Of a stretch of 64,000 bases of DNA, positions 48,149-60,600 are shown piece by piece (within the stretch, counting starts at the first letter, position 1; each line of letters starts with the position of its first letter). Source of the stretch: Klebsormidium nitens. Taxonomy: Eukaryota; Streptophyta; Klebsormidiophyceae; Klebsormidiales; Klebsormidiaceae. The translations under genes were made by a program, and so were the position numbers. Under the pieces are notes generated by a model. That model saw only the letters and a list, made by a program, of their open reading frames with translations, searched no databases and was not told the DNA's origin. The stretch spans positions 30,406-94,405 of the forward strand of contig DF237160.1 in assembly GCA_000708835.1 (NCBI GenBank), in the 5' to 3' direction.

Positions 48149-49327
48149 GCTTAGAGCGACTAGGTTAAAATTTACTGCAACTAACTTTCCCTGTTGGTTC
48201 ATGATAGACGATAATTTCGAATGAACCTGCCCTCCAATATCTTGAGCCTTGAAAAGTTGCTTCAATGCTTGCAAGTCAACTGTGACCCTGCGCCGACGCA
48301 ACTTAGCTTCGGAAGCCGACATGCGGATGGATGTCATGTGCTCCTTACCGGCGTTAACCGCAACTTGCAGTCCGTATTCGTATTATAAAACAAAACAATA
48401 TCTGGTCATGCACATGCGTCAAATTTTGGAAGATGAGGAAACGTAGGCACCAAGTACACCGCAGATGCCTTCAGGGTCCCGCGTCGAAGGTAGCCAAAAG
48501 AAACTCCGAATCTGAGACGACTGAAAGCAAATGGTTAAGCTGAGTGATGAAGGTTGAAGAGGCCGCTTTACAAGCTCTATCATGTATCATACGTCGTGTC
48601 AACCACCGTTGCACACTCGCCGCTTCGCCTCAAGTTTTTTGGATTCTGGTCTCTTCCAAATCTGCCGGTCTTACCGCTTTCCTCTCAAAGATTAGGCTGT
48701 GAATACGCAAGAAAAATCTCTCCTCGCTCCCCGCACACCTCCAGAGAGGCTTGTTGGGCTTGAGCCGGTTGAGCGCATCCTGGCTGCGCGGCCGGCACTC
48801 TGGGCGCGGGCGCGGCCGCGAAGTTCAGACGCGGCCCGTGAGCGCGGCCGCGCTTCCGGGGTCCGCTCGGGTCCGACACGTCAGCTCACTTTGCAGCGCG
48901 TGATGGGATCGTTCACGGGCGTGTGCATGCAAAAAACAAATATAGCAACAGCAAGACACTACGCCTCTGACAGCCTATCCCTCGAATCACATGCTGTCAA
49001 ATCAAATCAGAGATTACCACTTTCATCTGCGCAATCATTGTTGAAGCTACATTCCATGTATGTAGGCAGTGCATCGTACGAGAATAAGCATGCATTCGGC
49101 CGTTCGTCACTTGTCGTCGAAGGGTAATCTTTTCTTTAGCGGTGCAAAACGCTTCGACAGTATTCTAGGATGAAGCACCTAGCGCCTCAGCCACCGAGCG
49201 TGCTGGCTACGCCATGTCGACACATGATGACCTGCAGACCTTCGCTGTTGAAGTGACGGCTCGAGGATAAAGAGACTTGTAGGTAACACTTCGGCGACTC
49301 GAAAAACTCAGGCGCAAAACGACAGAG
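48149..49327. other. intergenic region, no gene seen
   Basis: A GC-rich stretch at 48760-48900 gives chance open frames on both strands. Nothing else is recognised. Confidence 0.45.
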
Positions 49328-49855
49328 ATGGCCGCCAGCGGCGCCCCGGAAGCAGGGACGGCGCTTTTTTGCGAGCAGCCCTGGTCGGAAAGCCCAGCAA
49401 AAACCTTCAGATTGGCTGGTCACGACAAGCAGGTCACCTTGACTTTTTACTCCTCTCAGCACTGTGGCTTGATCGAGTCCCATCAGGCCTTTCATTGCGT
49501 CATTCATCTCACACGTTCCCTTGTCCTATACGTATCTACGCTCGGCCGCTCGCATGGCGGTGAGCTGATCGTTCAGTTCCTGACTGCGCAAGGGCAGCCT
49601 TGCACCTGGAAAGACTGGTTGGAGGCGCAGTCGGCAAAGCAACACGTGGCAGCTTCATACGTAGTGAGGAGGGAACAATCTGTCATTGCTCGCGATATGA
49701 AGATAACTTTCTCAACCTACGGGCGGAGCGCCCACGTCGGAGATGCGAAGCTGCTGGACGCGACGTCAGATGCAGACACAAGTTCTTGGGTCGAAAGCCT
49801 GGTGGGCGGATGTCGACAATGCTCAAAGGGGTGGTCGTCCATCCAGACGTCCTGA
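49328..49855 (+). CDS. hypothetical protein, doubtful
   Basis: An uninterrupted 175-codon frame starts at ATG 49328 (MAASGAPEAGTALFCEQPW). I recognise no domain. The middle (FRLAGHDKQVTLTFYSS; WKDWLEAQSAKQHVAASYVV) has protein-like composition, but no homologous exon follows and codon bias is weak. It could equally be a chance frame. Confidence 0.3.
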   Translation: MAASGAPEAGTALFCEQPWSESPAKTFRLAGHDKQVTLTFYSSQHCGLIESHQAFHCVIHLTRSLVLYVSTLGRSHGGELIVQFLTAQGQPCTWKDWLEAQSAKQHVAASYVVRREQSVIARDMKITFSTYGRSAHVGDAKLLDATSDADTSSWVESLVGGCRQCSKGWSSIQTS

Positions 49856-51153
49856 GGCAGTACGTCCTTTTGAGAGCCCAAATTGAAAGTATTTGGCGAA
49901 AATACAGATAGGAGAGGAAGTAAACTTGTGTACGCTTTGAACATCTACACATGACATTAAGCTTGATTTGAGCGGGCAACATACATGTACGAAAGCTTCT
50001 TCAGTGGCTCTACATTCAATTAGCTCTTGTGAATGTGTACATGAGTTGCGCCAAAGCCTCTTACTGCGAAGTCAGGGTCACCTGTGAGACATGTGTTTAA
50101 GAAGCAGGTGTGTAGCTAGCTAGCTAGCGGGAAGGATCCGGATCTTGCTGTCCAAAATATATTTGTTTTCAATGATCGACTAAAGAAAAGATGTGCGCTT
50201 CCATTGATGCAGCATGATGGTGCCAGCATGTGGGCGGCCAGTTCGATAATCAGCACAGTTTGTCTTCATTCGTACAGGATCAATTGATTGCCTAGCTCAG
50301 CCTCAATTGTCAGTGTCGTTACGCCCGAGTCAATGCAATGAGGGCTTCATCGCGCTACAAAGACGCCTGCGTTGACTCACAAGCGCATCGGCGGCAGGTA
50401 AAGCTCTACAAAGACGGCCTGCCTTGTCTCACAATCGCATCGCAGTAGAATCTGTTTGCGAGAGAGCTGATGCAGTGTCATTTCGTCATGCGGGCCTGCG
50501 CCTACTGATTGCGGTTCAAACTCGAAAACATCACGCACGTCAGCTAGCTGGCAATTATTAGATTTCGCGATGGTAAGTGACCGGACGCGCGACGTACCCT
50601 GTGGATCCGTTTCGAAAATGAGCTAGCGAAGTGGACATCCATGTGACGTTTGCCGCGCAGCTATAGTATGATATCATAGCACGTATGACTTGCTCATGTT
50701 ACGAAATTGGCCACAGGCTCGAGCTAAACAGTAGCGCTGAGCCCGGATCACAGTACTACGTGCCTGGCATGGGTCACGGCCGGGCCGCCCTGGCACTAAA
50801 ATTGCATTGTTAAAGCACGAGTGTGTGTGGCATGAAGTCGTTCTTAGCATGCAAAAGCTCAATAGCTGCGCGCCACTTAAGTAGGCAAGAATGGAGCATT
50901 TGTCAGTGACGAAGTGGCGCGGCCTTGCGAGTTCAAGTTGACGTAAGCCCGAAACCGCATTAATTCCACTGACATACGATGCGTCCGGCCTGATTTTGCA
51001 GAACGTCATGACGGACAAATTCGATGATTACCAGTCCGATGATCCTCGAGTCGCTGCATTTGATACTGATGATCTGATGGTTACGCGGAACATCTGATTC
51101 ATTCGACACAAGTTAGATGCCATGGAGCCAAATGCAACCATTCAAGGCAATAT
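49856..51153. other. convergent intergenic region, no gene seen
   Basis: It contains a short (agct)n run at 50112-50128 and many short palindromes from 50090 to 50990. No gene, tRNA or long repeat is recognised. Confidence 0.45.
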
Positions 51154-54100
51154 TCACGCCGGCAAACCCCTCGGAATTGCCAATGCTAACGGCGCCTCGT
51201 CTACCACGTCACCTGCTCGCGTTCGTTTATTTCCAAACAATGACCCCCAGGATACCATGCTCGCCCGCACCTTTTCGTACAGCGCGAGCGTTTGCATCAG
51301 CAGCACCCTTACCTCAACCCGCACCTTATCTATCGCCCCCCTCGCTAACGACCCTATACCTGGGTTCTGCTCGTATCGAATTTGCGACAGGGCACGGGTG
51401 CACTCGCGCGCCGTGGTCACAAATGAGTTAACCGGGGTGCCCAATGCGAGGTCCACGGACCGCAAGCAGTCGTTCGTTTTCAGGAGGAGCAGCACTACTC
51501 TCGGCAGGCGTGCCAGCAGAGCGGTGGTCTCCTTCATGAACTGGGCGGCATACCCCTGCGAGCAGAGCAAAGATAAGAGGACGTGCAGAGATTCGAGCGA
51601 AGATCGTTTGTATCTTGGCGAGTCTGGCAAATCCCGAATGTAGAGATTGACGACCGTGAAAAGCTGGTAAGCGCGGCCCGAGGTTCTACTTTATAACCTT
51701 GGCGAACTTAGAACAAGCTCACAGTGGAATAGACAATTCTACGATGATCCGCAGAAATGCAAGCACGCTGGAATGAAGTTAACGGTTACGCTCGAATCAC
51801 ATAATTTGATGTTGACGGCCCTACTCCAGCCTTGCCAATATTCCACAATATGAGAAGCCTTCCTGTGATCACTCCGACCACTCAGCGACCTCACGGACGT
51901 ACCTGCAACTTGAGGCGCTCCTCCGGGTCATCTGGCATAACCAGGTGGTCTAACCGCTGGTTGGTGACCTGGTCCCAGGGGCGCATCGTGAGCACGCTCG
52001 CGAAGAGAATGTACATGTCCTCACCGGCGATGGCCGTGCTGTACCGCCGAATTCCGGTCTCCTCTCCAAGCACAAGAGCCTGCACAGCGGAATCACGTAA
52101 TGAGTCTGTCGGCCAATGCGGTTAGGGTGTGGCAAAATAGCGGACCCTCAGAAACGGTGTCCCTCTTCAAGTTCGTCAAGGTGACGTCACCAAGGATGCT
52201 ACTGCTCAACGATGTCTAAGGTCTACGTGGTTTATCTACAGCGGATCAACTGCAAGCACACAGCATGAGGGGGACACCACTAGCCTTGACCAAAAACGTC
52301 TCCTGGTTTTTAGAACCCAAAATTGATGGGTCAAAGCCCTGTTACGAAAGTTGACGCAAGAAACTTGTGCTACCACGATAACGGAAGGGAAGTAACAAAA
52401 GGTTCGTCTACGCGTCTGGAAATTCGGGCCATCCTGGCCGACGGACGAAGACCAATCACATTGTGCCAAGATGCTTCGGCAATTGAGCTTACAGAATCCT
52501 CAACTCCTAACGTTCCAAGTGTCTCCGCTGTGCTTGAAAAACTTTCTAAAGACAGGCGGAGCACTGAACCAAGTCGTAACCCACCTTCCAAAGCGCCGCA
52601 TAATTTGACCTCAAGTTGTTGTCGAGACTCCGGTACAGACCGTGATCCAGCAGCACCAACTGAGGTCTCGCCTTGCCTGCAAATGGAGCGGAACATTAGA
52701 GCGCATGAATCCGTCAAAGTCCTCGGTTGCGCGGAAAGAACTTGAGTTGCACTAGGGCCATTCTTAAGTTAGGCGGCTTCGGTTCCTTCCCAGGACTCTA
52801 AGTCAGCGTTGAAGCAATTCTGTAGGGTGTAGATAATTCAAAAAAATTCGGTCGCACAGATACGTAATGTTTTGCAACGGAGCTCTTCCCAAGTTGGGCG
52901 CCCTTCAGTCACTTCCAGGAACTTGTGGAAGAGAAACGGCCTATTTGCTCAATCGCGCACCATCAATCCACCAAAAGACAAGGCTCTGAATCAAAATTTT
53001 ATTGAATCACCCTACCAAGGTGAGAATGTTGAAAGTCGCTTGCCTGCACCTGCTTAAATGCTCAAGGGATATTATGGTAAACTTCGGGGCAGCTTACCGA
53101 GCCGCCTGGACCCATTCTGATCCGCGGTTGTCACGAGCATGTTCCCTCCGTGTGGGTCGCAGTGGATGAAGCCGTGGTGGAAGATCATTGCGGCGAAAAC
53201 GTCACTGACCTGCGGAGGAGCGAAAGCCCAAACAGAGATAAGCTGACACGTGGCTGATGCGTTCAGATACAAGTCGACTCGTGGCATACTTATGGATACC
53301 TTGCCCATGATCAATAAGTGATGCTCGCTGTTCTGTCGTGTTAAAGAAGTGAAAAGAGGGACCCGTCTCAAAACTGGAGTCCCTTGACATTCGACCGTGC
53401 CTTTGGCTCAAGTTTCAAACAGCCTCCCAACGCAACTTTGTGACGCTCCGTGTCGGGTCAACGTCCAAAGCAGTGTCTGGAAACATTCTTCAAAGAGAGT
53501 GCTGCTACAAAGGAACCTCGGACATCTCACCAGATGTGCCACGTCCGCCGTCCGAATCCCCAGCTCCTTCTGCTTTGCCACGTCCGTCACCCCGACCCCG
53601 TCCATGAACTCCATGGTCAATACTTTGGTCGAGGTCAGGCTCCAGTCGATCTCCGGGATCTTGACGTACGGCGCGAGGTGCGGGGACTTGCTTTTGAAGT
53701 TGCGTGCGCACGCCTCTGCGTTCTGGCCCTCGTGGACGAAGTCGAGCTCGCGGGGGAGGGACTCTTGGAGCTCCGCGACTAACCAGCTGCGGTTAGGGTT
53801 CAGAAAAGTTGGTTAGCTTCGGGATCGGAAATTAGCTTCGAAAGAGCGCGCACACGCCTCCGCGTTTTGGCCCTCGTGAATAGAGTCGAGGTAGCGGGGG
53901 AGACTCCTGGAGCTCTGCAACTAACCAGCTGCGGTTGGGCTTCAAAAAAGTTGGTTACGAAAAAGTTGTGTGAGAACTTTGTTTGGAACACGTGGTTATG
54001 TAGCAACTTCGCGTCTCAGCAACTGCGCTCAAGACACCAGACCTTGTCAATCGAAACAATCGTCAAACCTGACAGGTCCTTTGTAGAACCTATCCGTTTT

Positions 54101-57007
54101 CAAGTCTACACCGACGAGCAACACCAAGCCCGATCGACTAACGTAGGCTAGATGGCTTCGTCTAGAATGTAATAAAGACAAGACTCGAGATTTTGACATT
54201 CTTACCTGTAGTCGTAATCTGGGAAGGCCCACTTGACAGCCCTCACAAAGAATGCGACGGTCGCAGTGTCCGCTGACGCTGTGTCCGTTAAATGGGTGTG
54301 CTGGATCTGCAGAAACGTTCCACGTGTCTAACGTGAGTGAGCCGCGGAAATGGATATGCAGCCTGCGCTGCCAGGAACAAGATGCACGAAGAGGTGCGAA
54401 ATGCTCCCAGTCGAAAAACATTACATGAGGTACGTGCCTCTCCATTTTCTACCTTCAATCTCGACACAGCAGATGGCCGCTTTAAAGTCATCAGATATGA
54501 GGGTTGGAATCCGATGGACCACAACGATACAACACGTCCAACATTTGAAAATGTCTTCCAGCAAGCCAAAAGCTAGGGCGGTTTACTGGTGCTTTTAACT
54601 GCCTGTCGACGTCGGGGTGTTTAGTTGCCAGCGTATACAAGCAAACCTCGCATTTCAACGCAATGATCAATCTCTTGTGACTTCATTCTGCATTCTGCTC
54701 ACCTTTACAGCCACCTGTCGGCCATCGTGCGTCTTAGCCTTGTGGACCTGTGCTAAAGAAGCGCTGGCGAGAGGGACGGGGGCAAACTCCGCAAACGCCT
54801 GCACGAAAGGAAGCGCTTAAGTGAAAAGATGAGCGGAACAGGCATCCAATCAAGCGAAGTAGCTGTTGTCTTAGGGAAACCAGACGCGGAGGACACGATT
54901 CATACACCCTACAAGCAGCAACCACTTCGAGGGGACTTTCTCGAATTGAATCGATGGAACTCTTTTTGATGGGAGAGAACAGATCAACCGACTGCTGCAT
55001 CATGCCAAGATCGAATACCGGATTCGCATGGAGCAGGCCCACATTATATGGAGCTTTTCGGAAGCGATTCCTATGTAGGCACCTAGTGCAAAGAAGGGTC
55101 AGAGTCTTGAGAACCCAGACTCTCTCACTCAAGCGTGAAAACGCAGCCTACCTGCTCTGGAGGCAACCCAAGCTCTCGCTCTATTACCGCGCTGATCTGC
55201 TCGTACGTAGACACAGGGCACTTGTCGAGCATCGACTCTCGCATGATGCGGACATACTCTTCCGGAAGCAAGTAGTCCTGCAGAATCGAAACGACCCTAT
55301 TTGTCGCTTGAGAGCATAAGTGTCCTCATGCTGATTGACGACTCAACGGCCCCAACCTTCGCTGTTCAAAGTAATCAAGCTAGTCAAAGTACCTGCGACT
55401 TACAGATACAAGTTCCTCACTATGGGGGGCAGATTGCGGAATTGCAGATCGAAGTACCGGTAGGTACATGGCCAGACTCCTTTTCTTACACATTTCTTGA
55501 AGGAAGACGGGATATCAATGATAAACACTTGTACTTTTTTAACAATCATGAATATTCAGAGCATCCTGCAAAGAGCCTACACCAGACACATCACCAGACT
55601 CTCTAAGCATGACTGGAGATCACGACCTGTGGCCGTCAAAACTTTGCCACCCTGTTACTTCTCTGTCTTGCTCAGATCTGACGTGCTTCCAGAACAGATC
55701 TCTTGTCTTTGGTATCTCGTCTTTAGTATCAGGAAAGTCCTGTTCTTTTGAAAGAGCAATATATAAGCCCTGGCGATGGGGGCTTGACAGATTGCTTACC
55801 AGTTGGCCAACGTGTTGTCCAAGTTTGATATAGGTACCACCGTTCTTGAAGAAGAGCTTTTGAAGGCGGTCTGCACAGCGCTCGTGGCACTCGTGCTTGA
55901 TTCTTTCCCTGGCTGGCCCCTCGGGTACGTTGTACAAGGACACCAGGTAATCTGACAGCGAAATGACGATGCGTCAAAACTTATTGCGTCCATGTGCATG
56001 AGGTTGGGAGGCAATCAAAGCAGAGAAATTGGGAGGCAACACTAAGCAGACAGCCCTTGAGCATTGAAGGGAAGAGAAAGGAGAATATGCCTGTTTGGCA
56101 GGTTTCACAGATACCAGAGTACAGGGTACAGGGTACAGGGTACAGGGGGGTAGAATTCACCCCCTCGTCCCGAATGTTCGTGTGAAGCACCAATTCTCGA
56201 GATTCTGGCAGCAACCATACCCCAAAGTCCCAAATCAGCAACTTCTGGTAGGCAGACATCTGACTTTGGTGTAAAAGGGGATCAGAAGATAGACGCCAAA
56301 GAATCATTTTAAGCCAGGAGTGGAGAATCGCAGGTCTCACCTGTAACAATAGTGGAGACCACCGCTATGTTCCTAGCCAGCCTGGTCGGAACCACATACA
56401 GCATCTTGAAGCGCCTCTCAACCTGCTCCACATCGTTTCCTGCTACCGCCCAGAGCAAGCCCCCGACAGCCGAGACGCCGATCAATACTCCTAAACGCCG
56501 CACGTTTCGTCCCCTCGTTGGCCGAGCTAGTGAAGTCACGGGAGTGACCTGTGTAACCAAGCCCCTGTATTGTTGCCTTGTGCCAGGACCTGATTTGAAA
56601 GCGCTGCTTTTGAAAGACTGCAGATGCCATGGTTGAGCTACCCCCCGTGATAGGTTAGTGACCCTCTCGATCGGAGCTGATACTATTGGTGAGAACTGCG
56701 TTGTTGCCCTCCTCTTAAGCGCTGAGCTGAAGAGACCCCGAAAAAGTTGCACCACCTCAGGACTGGCTGGACCGACCCATCTGCTTTTTGCGGAAGTCTG
56801 TCCCGCCCCTGCGTGTGCTGAGATGTCCAACCGTTTAACCACCGCTGCGATCTGCTTGCCGCCACTTCCATTTGAAAGAGAAGAAAACGGGTTTGCATGC
56901 AGCAAGGTCCTAAAAGATTGGCTGGCTTCACCTGCCGCGACAGCATTCCACCTGTGATTGGCTTGGAGGGCCAGGGCGCGATTGAGCGCACCACCGAGCA
57001 GATGCAT
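51154..57007 (-). CDS. ABC1/ADCK1-type atypical kinase
   Basis: Ten phase-consistent exons give 726 aa: 56341-57007, 55800-55951, 55152-55277, 54703-54798, 54206-54306, 53531-53786, 53098-53209, 52585-52676, 51903-52079 and 51154-51555 (TGA). ABC1 (UbiB/COQ8) kinases support quinone and lipid homeostasis in mitochondria or plastids. The hallmarks are present: KLGQ at 265-268, the Ala-rich loop LASASLAQVH at 325-334, Lys of VAVK at 347, catalytic D484 in HCDPHGGN, and D514 in LLDHGLY. The C-terminal LLLLKTNDCLRSVD and LGTPVNSFVTTAR places it with ADCK1 (plant At2g40090-like; assignment from memory). The N-terminal ~200 residues are basic and Ser/Ala-rich, with a hydrophobic segment (LGVLIGVSAVGGLLWAV) near 185-200, fitting a targeting signal plus membrane anchor. 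The protein is longer than usual (about 540). Confidence 0.93.
53844..53957 (-). repeat. decayed duplicate of ADCK1 exon 6 start
   Basis: On the minus strand the acceptor cccaaccgcag and the exon beginning WLVAELQES recur at 53928, 142 bp upstream of the functional ones (exon start 53786). About 85 bp of exon-like sequence with flanking intron is copied. A 2-nt deletion after the QES codons shifts the frame, so the copy cannot replace the exon. Confidence 0.85.
56119..56146 (+). repeat. 7-bp microsatellite, (GTACAGG)4
   Basis: Four perfect heptamers lie in ADCK1 intron 1. Just to the left, ttgggaggcaa is also repeated twice (about 56007 and 56029). Confidence 0.9.
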
Positions 57008-57615
57008 GATCGCCAGACGGATCTCTGCCCCTACTGCTCTGAGGTCACTGGCGCTTTCCCAACGCTGGTGCGCAAGTCATGGTGGATGAAAGGATCACGC
57101 CTTTGCTTTGAAGTTTTGTTGACAGCATTGCCATCTGTGCATGCATTGATACAGCATTGGCGCAGCTGGAGCTGATCAAGACGTCGGATTTCTAGAAGAG
57201 TAAGTAAAATGCGCTTATGATGACCGGAATGGTCAATTTTGAGTAAAGCGGAGTCCTAGTGCCTGACCGTATACCGTACCTGATCTGTCGTATACGAACT
57301 TCTGCAAGTGCCTAGGATGAGCTCATATGAGTTGCTTCTCTGCAGCCCTTTTTACGATTTGCTGCTCGAAGCCTCTTTCAGGAAGGTGGCTCATTTCAGC
57401 TCAGCTCACACAGAACAGTGGAACACTTTCGAGAGTTGCTTAGCTGGAAAGCCAAGGGAAGCACCTGGGAGCTGGCACGAATTGCACAGCGGGCTTCAGG
57501 CGCTTTGATGATCGACAGGTGGTGGTGCTTCTCTGAGCTGCATTTGGCGGTCCTTCCATCTGCATCTGGGAAGGAAAGCGGCTAAGGGATACGTGGGGGC
57601 ATCCGTAAGCACACA
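57008..57615. promoter_or_regulatory. shared divergent upstream region of ADCK1-type kinase and RecQ3
   Basis: 608 bp separate the two start codons of opposite genes. No individual promoter element could be assigned. Confidence 0.5.
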
Positions 57616-60600
57616 ATGAAGGCTGCGCTGTCATTCATGCGCCAGAGGGTGCCAGAAAGACCTGGCGACAGCAGTCTGCCTGTTGAAGGAGGCAAGCAGG
57701 GCCAGTCAGGGTCTCTGAAAGTAGAGCAAGCTCGTTCAGTGCTGCAACGATTCTTTGGACACGCCCACTTCAGGGGCCAGCAAGAAAGAGCTGTTTTGGC
57801 GGCGCTCAATGGCCGGGACTGCTTTGTCCTCATGCCAACAGGTTGGTCCCCTCATAGAATATGTGATGTGCATGGTATCTAAAGCAAGTGGATTGGTTCA
57901 AAGGTGTGATTGTTGCAACCTCCTGCAAGCGATCCCCCTTTCTAGACTTGATTGGTCACTAAGAGACAATGAATCCAGTCATCTCCAGAGACCTTGTGAA
58001 AGACTCTTCTCAGAGAATTGCAGTGAGAAGGTGGTGCAGTCTCAGCTTTGCTTCTCTTCTTCAATCGCATCCACATCATCATTCTTATTGCTTGTTCGAT
58101 ACCGCAATGCTGAGAATTTTATTTGCTGCCGCAGGTGGAGGCAAGTCTGTGAGTGGCCTACCCCCCTGTCTTCAGATGTTCACCGCCAGCGCTTGTTCTG
58201 AAACTTGTCTTGGAACAGTGTGTGATCATCTGTGATAGCAAGTGGGTTGTTTGTTTGCCTCCAATTGTTTCTCAATGCAAACACTGATTGATGAGACTAG
58301 ACATATTATGGTTGACCAAGGTGATGATGGTTGTGCTTCCCAGGTGTGCTATCAATGTCCAGCACTTTGTGGAAGAGGCCTTGCACTGGTGGTTTCACCA
58401 CTTATAGCCCTCATGGTAAGAGCACCTCTTTAGATTCAGTTGCATAACCTGACTGGCTATTCATGATTAAAGTGTAGCCTTCATCGAAGGCGCAGGGCAT
58501 GAGTGCAACTTTTCTGTCGGGAGTTTTGGTGTGTAGATTCCAGTGCAGAGAGAGGGAGAGGCGGATCTGTGAGTACACGAGTGTGAAAATAGATAGGAAG
58601 CAAGGGATTCCTTGTTGATGAGCTCATGTTGACGAGCTCGAATCTCAATGTATCTGCAATTGCAGGAGGATCAAGTTGCTGCCTTGAAGAGGAAGAACGT
58701 CCCAGCAGAGTTCCTCTCTTCCACTCAGAAGACGTCATTGAAAGCGGAGGTGAGCCTGAGACTTTTCAACTTGACTCTGGCTACTGGAGAGACAGCTGTC
58801 TTAGCTTCTGAGAGGTTCGCTTCAGGACCTGAACCTCCCAGCTTTGACAGGGTCGATTCGAATCAGCACAGGAGACCGCTCCAGGTGGTATTGACTCGTA
58901 AAACCCATTCTTTTGACCAGCAAGCTTGGCAGACATGATTTGGATCACGGATATAAGCATTTCAATCGTCCAGACCTTCTCATCCTGGCACAAGAGACTC
59001 ACATCTCCTACCTTCTTGTCTGCAAAGAGAATCAGATATCCTGTTCTCCAGATCTACGACGACCTGGCATCCGGGCGACCAGAAACCAAGCTTCTCTATG
59101 TCACCCCCGAGCTGATCGCAACCAAGGGCTTCATGGCCAAGCTCAGGAAACTGCACGGGAGAGGCCTGCTCAGTTTGATTGCCATTGACGAGAGTCATTG
59201 CATCTCTGCCTGGGGCCACGACTTCCGGCCAAGCTACGGGCGCCTTGCCGCACTCAAAGAACAGCTCCCAGGTGTGCCAGTCATGGCCCTAACGGCCACT
59301 GCAAACAAGACGTAAGTTCTCAGAAAGACTTAGCTTGACGCAATTTACGAGAGTATTGAACCTTCCTCAAGCAGGAGTACGCAATGCGTTGATTTTGAAT
59401 CCTGGTTTCTGGGGATGTGTTGCTGCTTGAGTAGTCAGTGTTTCTGGACGGATTGCCAGTTATGGCCCTAACGGCCACCGCAAAGAAGACGTGCGTACGG
59501 CACTGGATTGCGAGCGACGTACACTCAGAGACTTCCTTAGTCTAATTCGACTAGATTCGGCTCAGCTGGACCCTGCCTGAAAGAGCTCAGTCTTGAGATT
59601 TGGTCCGTGTCACGTCAGTTCGGGCTAGCTTGAGAGATGTCTTGATACAGTTTCGGTTGAGGCTTCCATTCAAGATATGCTTTTCTTCGACAGAGGTTGG
59701 GTGTTCTAACGTGTTTACCCAATTTTTAGACGATGTACAAATGATGTACGAACCGCATGCATGAACTACGAATCCCGGTTGAATGGAACAATTTGATCAC
59801 TGTGTCCAGAGTTCAAGAAGACATCCTGCGCTCGCTCAACTTGGAACGGCCGCTCATTTTTCAAGCTTCTTTCAACCGACCGAACATCCGCTACGAAGGT
59901 GAGCGAAGTCGCGCGCTTCAAAGAAGACGTTTTGGACCAATCTTTAGCAGCTTCGTACGAAGACTTGGGTGCTCCAGTGTAGGTACTCGTCCGCTCTTAA
60001 GCATGGCTTGACTTGTCAAACGAGTTCTCTGCTTCATAGAACTGTTGGATGTCAGTTTGAAAGGTATCAAACGGCCGAACGAAAGGGAGGGCACTCCTCT
60101 TGACCGTTTCTGAGTGCATAAACTGGTTATTAGGCAATAAAAGTCAGCCATCTTCCGATACATCATGCGGCAATTACCCCTCGCAGGAATGATCAATCGG
60201 TGCTCCGGCAAATACTCAGTTCGTCCGTTCCAAATATTGAGGCTTTTACACGGATACTGTCACGCATGTTTGTGGTGTTCGCAAGCTTGAACTTTTACGC
60301 CTCAAGGACTCTTCCCGTGCAGTCCGCTTCAAGGACGTCTTTCCTGGTCAGGACGCGTTCCAGAAGCTCGTGCGGCTGCTGAACGACGTTGCGCGATCGT
60401 ACTTATTCTGTACGCTCATTCATGTTTGTTTGTGGTCCTGGCGAGCTCAAACGTGCGAAGCGCTGAGAATTCTTCTCTTGCAGTGCGCTTCAAGGACGTG
60501 CTGCCTGGTCAGGACCCGTAACCAGGACCTCGTGCGGCTGCTGAACGTCAAACCGGGCCGGTGCACGACTCTATTGACTCTGTACCCTCGTTCTTGTAAC

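Noticed and set aside
51122-51643. 173-codon plus-strand frame
   Set aside because: Antisense shadow of the last ADCK1 exon, whose minus-strand reading is clearly the family C-terminus.
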